From: Thermofilaceae archaeon | GTDB taxonomy: Archaea; Thermoproteota; Thermoprotei; Thermofilales; Thermofilaceae | Length of the DNA: 6,217 nucleotides | Direction: 5' to 3' | NCBI GenBank assembly: GCA_027027675.1 | Contig: JALVKT010000011.1 | Location: 1-6,217 of the forward strand | Shown: positions 5,475 through 6,217 of the stretch, piece after piece | How the letters are laid out: each line of letters starts with the position of its first letter | Position numbering within the stretch: the first letter of the stretch is position 1 | The notes under the pieces: model-generated | Database searches by the model: none | What the model saw: the letters and a program-made list of their open reading frames with translations, nothing else | What the model was told of the DNA's origin: nothing | Program-made: the position numbers and the translations under genes

Positions 5475-6038
5475 CTAGGGCGGTGGGAGGGGGAGCTTGA
5501 AGTACTTGGAGCCCAGCTTCCTCAGTATGTCCATGAACTCTACAAGGTCTGACTCGTACTCCTCCTCCCCCCTGTAGCCGATCGACTCGGGGGGCATGCG
5601 GTAGTGGGAGTAAAGCCTGACCTTCTCGGAGAGAACCAGGGCTTTGAGGAGGTCGCGCGCCGCCTCAGGGTCGCTCTTCTCGAGCTCCCGTGTAACGGCT
5701 AGGGCTATCTTCTCTATCTCACCGGGGGGCGCTGAGAGCCCCGTCTTCGCCCACCAGAGAACCTCCTCTGAGTCCGCGTCGCCCGCGGCGGCCGCGGCGA
5801 GCAGTTTCGGCGCGACGAGGCGAGCCGCGAGGAGGGAGAGGAGGAGGCGCCACGCCGTGTATGCGTGGCTGGACGCCTCCCTGAGCGAGCCGCGGTATAT
5901 GAGGGCGCTTATAGCGTCGAGGTATGTGTAGCGGAGCATGCGCCTATATGTTTTCTGGACGCGCTGGGCGGCGCGGCTGAGCTTTTCTGTGGCGTCGCGG
6001 AGGGGAGGCTTTGGGCGCGGCTTGGGGCGGCGGGGCAT
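5475..6038 (-). CDS. Helical PaREP1/HEPN-like protein (tentative)
   Basis: Protein of 187 residues, predicted almost wholly alpha-helical and soluble. It begins with a basic proline-rich tail (RRPKPRPKPP, 3-12). The segment DAISALIYRGSLREASSHAY (41-60) followed by TAWRLLLSLLAARL has the pattern of archaeal PaREP1/PaREP8 proteins (AleLl.kGd..qAsekaW.a...al.aLa), and KVRLYSHYRMPPESIGY (139-155) then a terminal helix (DLVEFMDILRKLGSKYF, 164-180) resembles their C-terminal LH..FY region. Those families are related to HEPN proteins; R141-x3-H145 is not the standard HEPN catalytic spacing, so I do not claim RNase activity. No MNT nucleotidyltransferase partner is visible next to it. ATG at 6038 has no good Shine-Dalgarno sequence. 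The gene is convergent with the creatininase-family gene with no bases between stops. That it is coding is fairly sure; the family is a moderate guess. Confidence 0.65.
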   Translation of the reverse strand: MPRRPKPRPKPPLRDATEKLSRAAQRVQKTYRRMLRYTYLDAISALIYRGSLREASSHAYTAWRLLLSLLAARLVAPKLLAAAAAGDADSEEVLWWAKTGLSAPPGEIEKIALAVTRELEKSDPEAARDLLKALVLSEKVRLYSHYRMPPESIGYRGEEEYESDLVEFMDILRKLGSKYFKLPLPPP

Positions 6039-6089
6039 CTCTCAACACTATTTTTAGGCTGGGGAGAGCCTTATTCCTTGCGCCTCCGC

Positions 6090-6110
6090 AAACTCTTTTC
6101 CTGAGAGTTT
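6090..6110. repeat. Perfect 7-bp inverted repeat between divergent genes
   Basis: AAACTCT (6090-6096) and AGAGTTT (6104-6110) are exact complements separated by 7 nt. It ends 7 bp before the TATA box at 6118 and lies 52 bp upstream of the minus-strand ATG at 6038. Position and symmetry suit a dimeric regulator; without a T-run after it on either strand it is not an obvious terminator. Confidence 0.5.
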
Positions 6111-6117
6111 CGCCGGG

Positions 6118-6124
6118 GTTTATT
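6118..6124 (+). promoter_or_regulatory. Predicted TATA box for the gene starting at 6148
   Basis: The sequence gtttatt (6118-6124), preceded by GC-rich ccgggg, predicts transcription from about 6146, immediately before the ATG at 6148, hence a leaderless mRNA. The agreement of spacing and start supports both calls. Confidence 0.5.
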
Positions 6125-6147
6125 GGGGTGTGCCCGCTAAATGTAGC

Positions 6148-6217
6148 ATGGTGAAGCACGTGGAAAAGGAGATAAACGTGCTTCGGGCAGAGAAGGAGCT
6201 AGCTGGACTGGCGGAGA
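6148..6217 (+). CDS. N-terminal start of an unidentified protein (3' truncated by window edge)
   Basis: An ATG at 6148 opens a frame that stays open to the end of the window, giving 23 complete codons (MVKHVEKEINVLRAEKEL, then AGLAE). The fragment is highly charged and has the heptad-like spacing of a helix (V5, I9, L12, L18, L21). It is too short to name a family. The call rests on the open frame, codon use like its neighbours (ATA, AAG, GAG), and the well-placed TATA box. A GTG at 6151 is an alternative start one codon later. Confidence 0.5.
   Translation, partial: MVKHVEKEINVLRAEKELAGLAE

Noticed and set aside
6057..6070. Small GGCT/AGCC hairpin in the 6039-6147 region
   Set aside because: Only a 4-bp stem and no T-run follows; expected by chance in GC-rich DNA.
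6049..6077. A/T-rich sites (taaaaata at 6056-6049; ggaataag at 6077-6070) as the TATA box of the minus-strand gene at 6038
   Set aside because: The first is too close to the ATG to act as its TATA box, and the second is a weak match without a clear BRE, so I list no promoter for this gene.
5944..6159. Minus-strand 71-codon frame upstream of and overlapping the PaREP1-like gene
   Set aside because: It covers the divergent promoter region and the inverted repeat and reads as a basic, proline-rich low-complexity product; better explained as non-coding plus a shifted frame.
1..6217. CRISPR arrays, tRNA/rRNA genes, insertion sequences
   Set aside because: I saw no regularly spaced repeats, no cloverleaf-like conserved TRNA arms, and no transposase motifs or terminal inverted repeats on either strand.

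Overview
The window looks like chromosomal DNA from a hyperthermophilic crenarchaeon, possibly of the Desulfurococcales type; I do not name a genus. The signs are GC-rich coding sequence dominated by AGG arginine and ATA isoleucine codons, frequent TTG/GTG starts, promoters made of a BRE plus an A/T-rich TATA box about 26 bp from the transcription start, several apparently leaderless genes, and archaeal families (DUF998 membrane protein, archaeal HD hydrolase, VapBC, creatininase/ArfB-like amidohydrolase, a PaREP1-like helical protein). Genes are tightly packed and mostly single transcription units in alternating orientation. No stretch of 300 bases lacks a gene.

Layout. Positions 2-550 (+) hold the 3' part of a DUF998 membrane protein whose start lies upstream of the window. 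A promoter at about 563-576 then serves a leaderless HD-domain hydrolase (610-1503, +). It converges, with a 13-nt gap, on a large minus-strand gene (1517-3325) encoding a complete 12-helix MFS transporter fused to a complete DUF47/PhoU-like domain. A 173-nt divergent region (3326-3498) carries promoters for this transporter and for a small nitroreductase-fold flavoprotein (3499-4029, +). The 3' end of the nitroreductase overlaps by 17 nt the 3' end of a vapC toxin gene (4013-4411, -), which shares an ATGA overlap with vapB (4408-4635, -). Upstream of vapB, two copies of a 9-bp sequence exactly 30 bp apart bracket its TATA box, a strong candidate operator. Divergently follows a creatininase/ArfB-family metalloamidohydrolase (4731-5474, +). 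It abuts with zero spacing a convergent helical PaREP1/HEPN-like protein (5475-6038, -). A last divergent region (6039-6147) holds a perfect 7-bp inverted repeat and a TATA box in front of a gene that starts at 6148 and runs off the window.

The genes do not form one pathway. The two parts that work as units are the VapBC toxin-antitoxin pair with its probable autoregulatory operator, and the MFS-DUF47 fusion, in which a regulatory domain normally partnered with PiT phosphate transporters is attached to a different transporter fold. The fusion is the most unusual item here. Its translation start is also unclear: a perfect Shine-Dalgarno sequence points to an in-frame ACG, while the only canonical start is a TTG further down.
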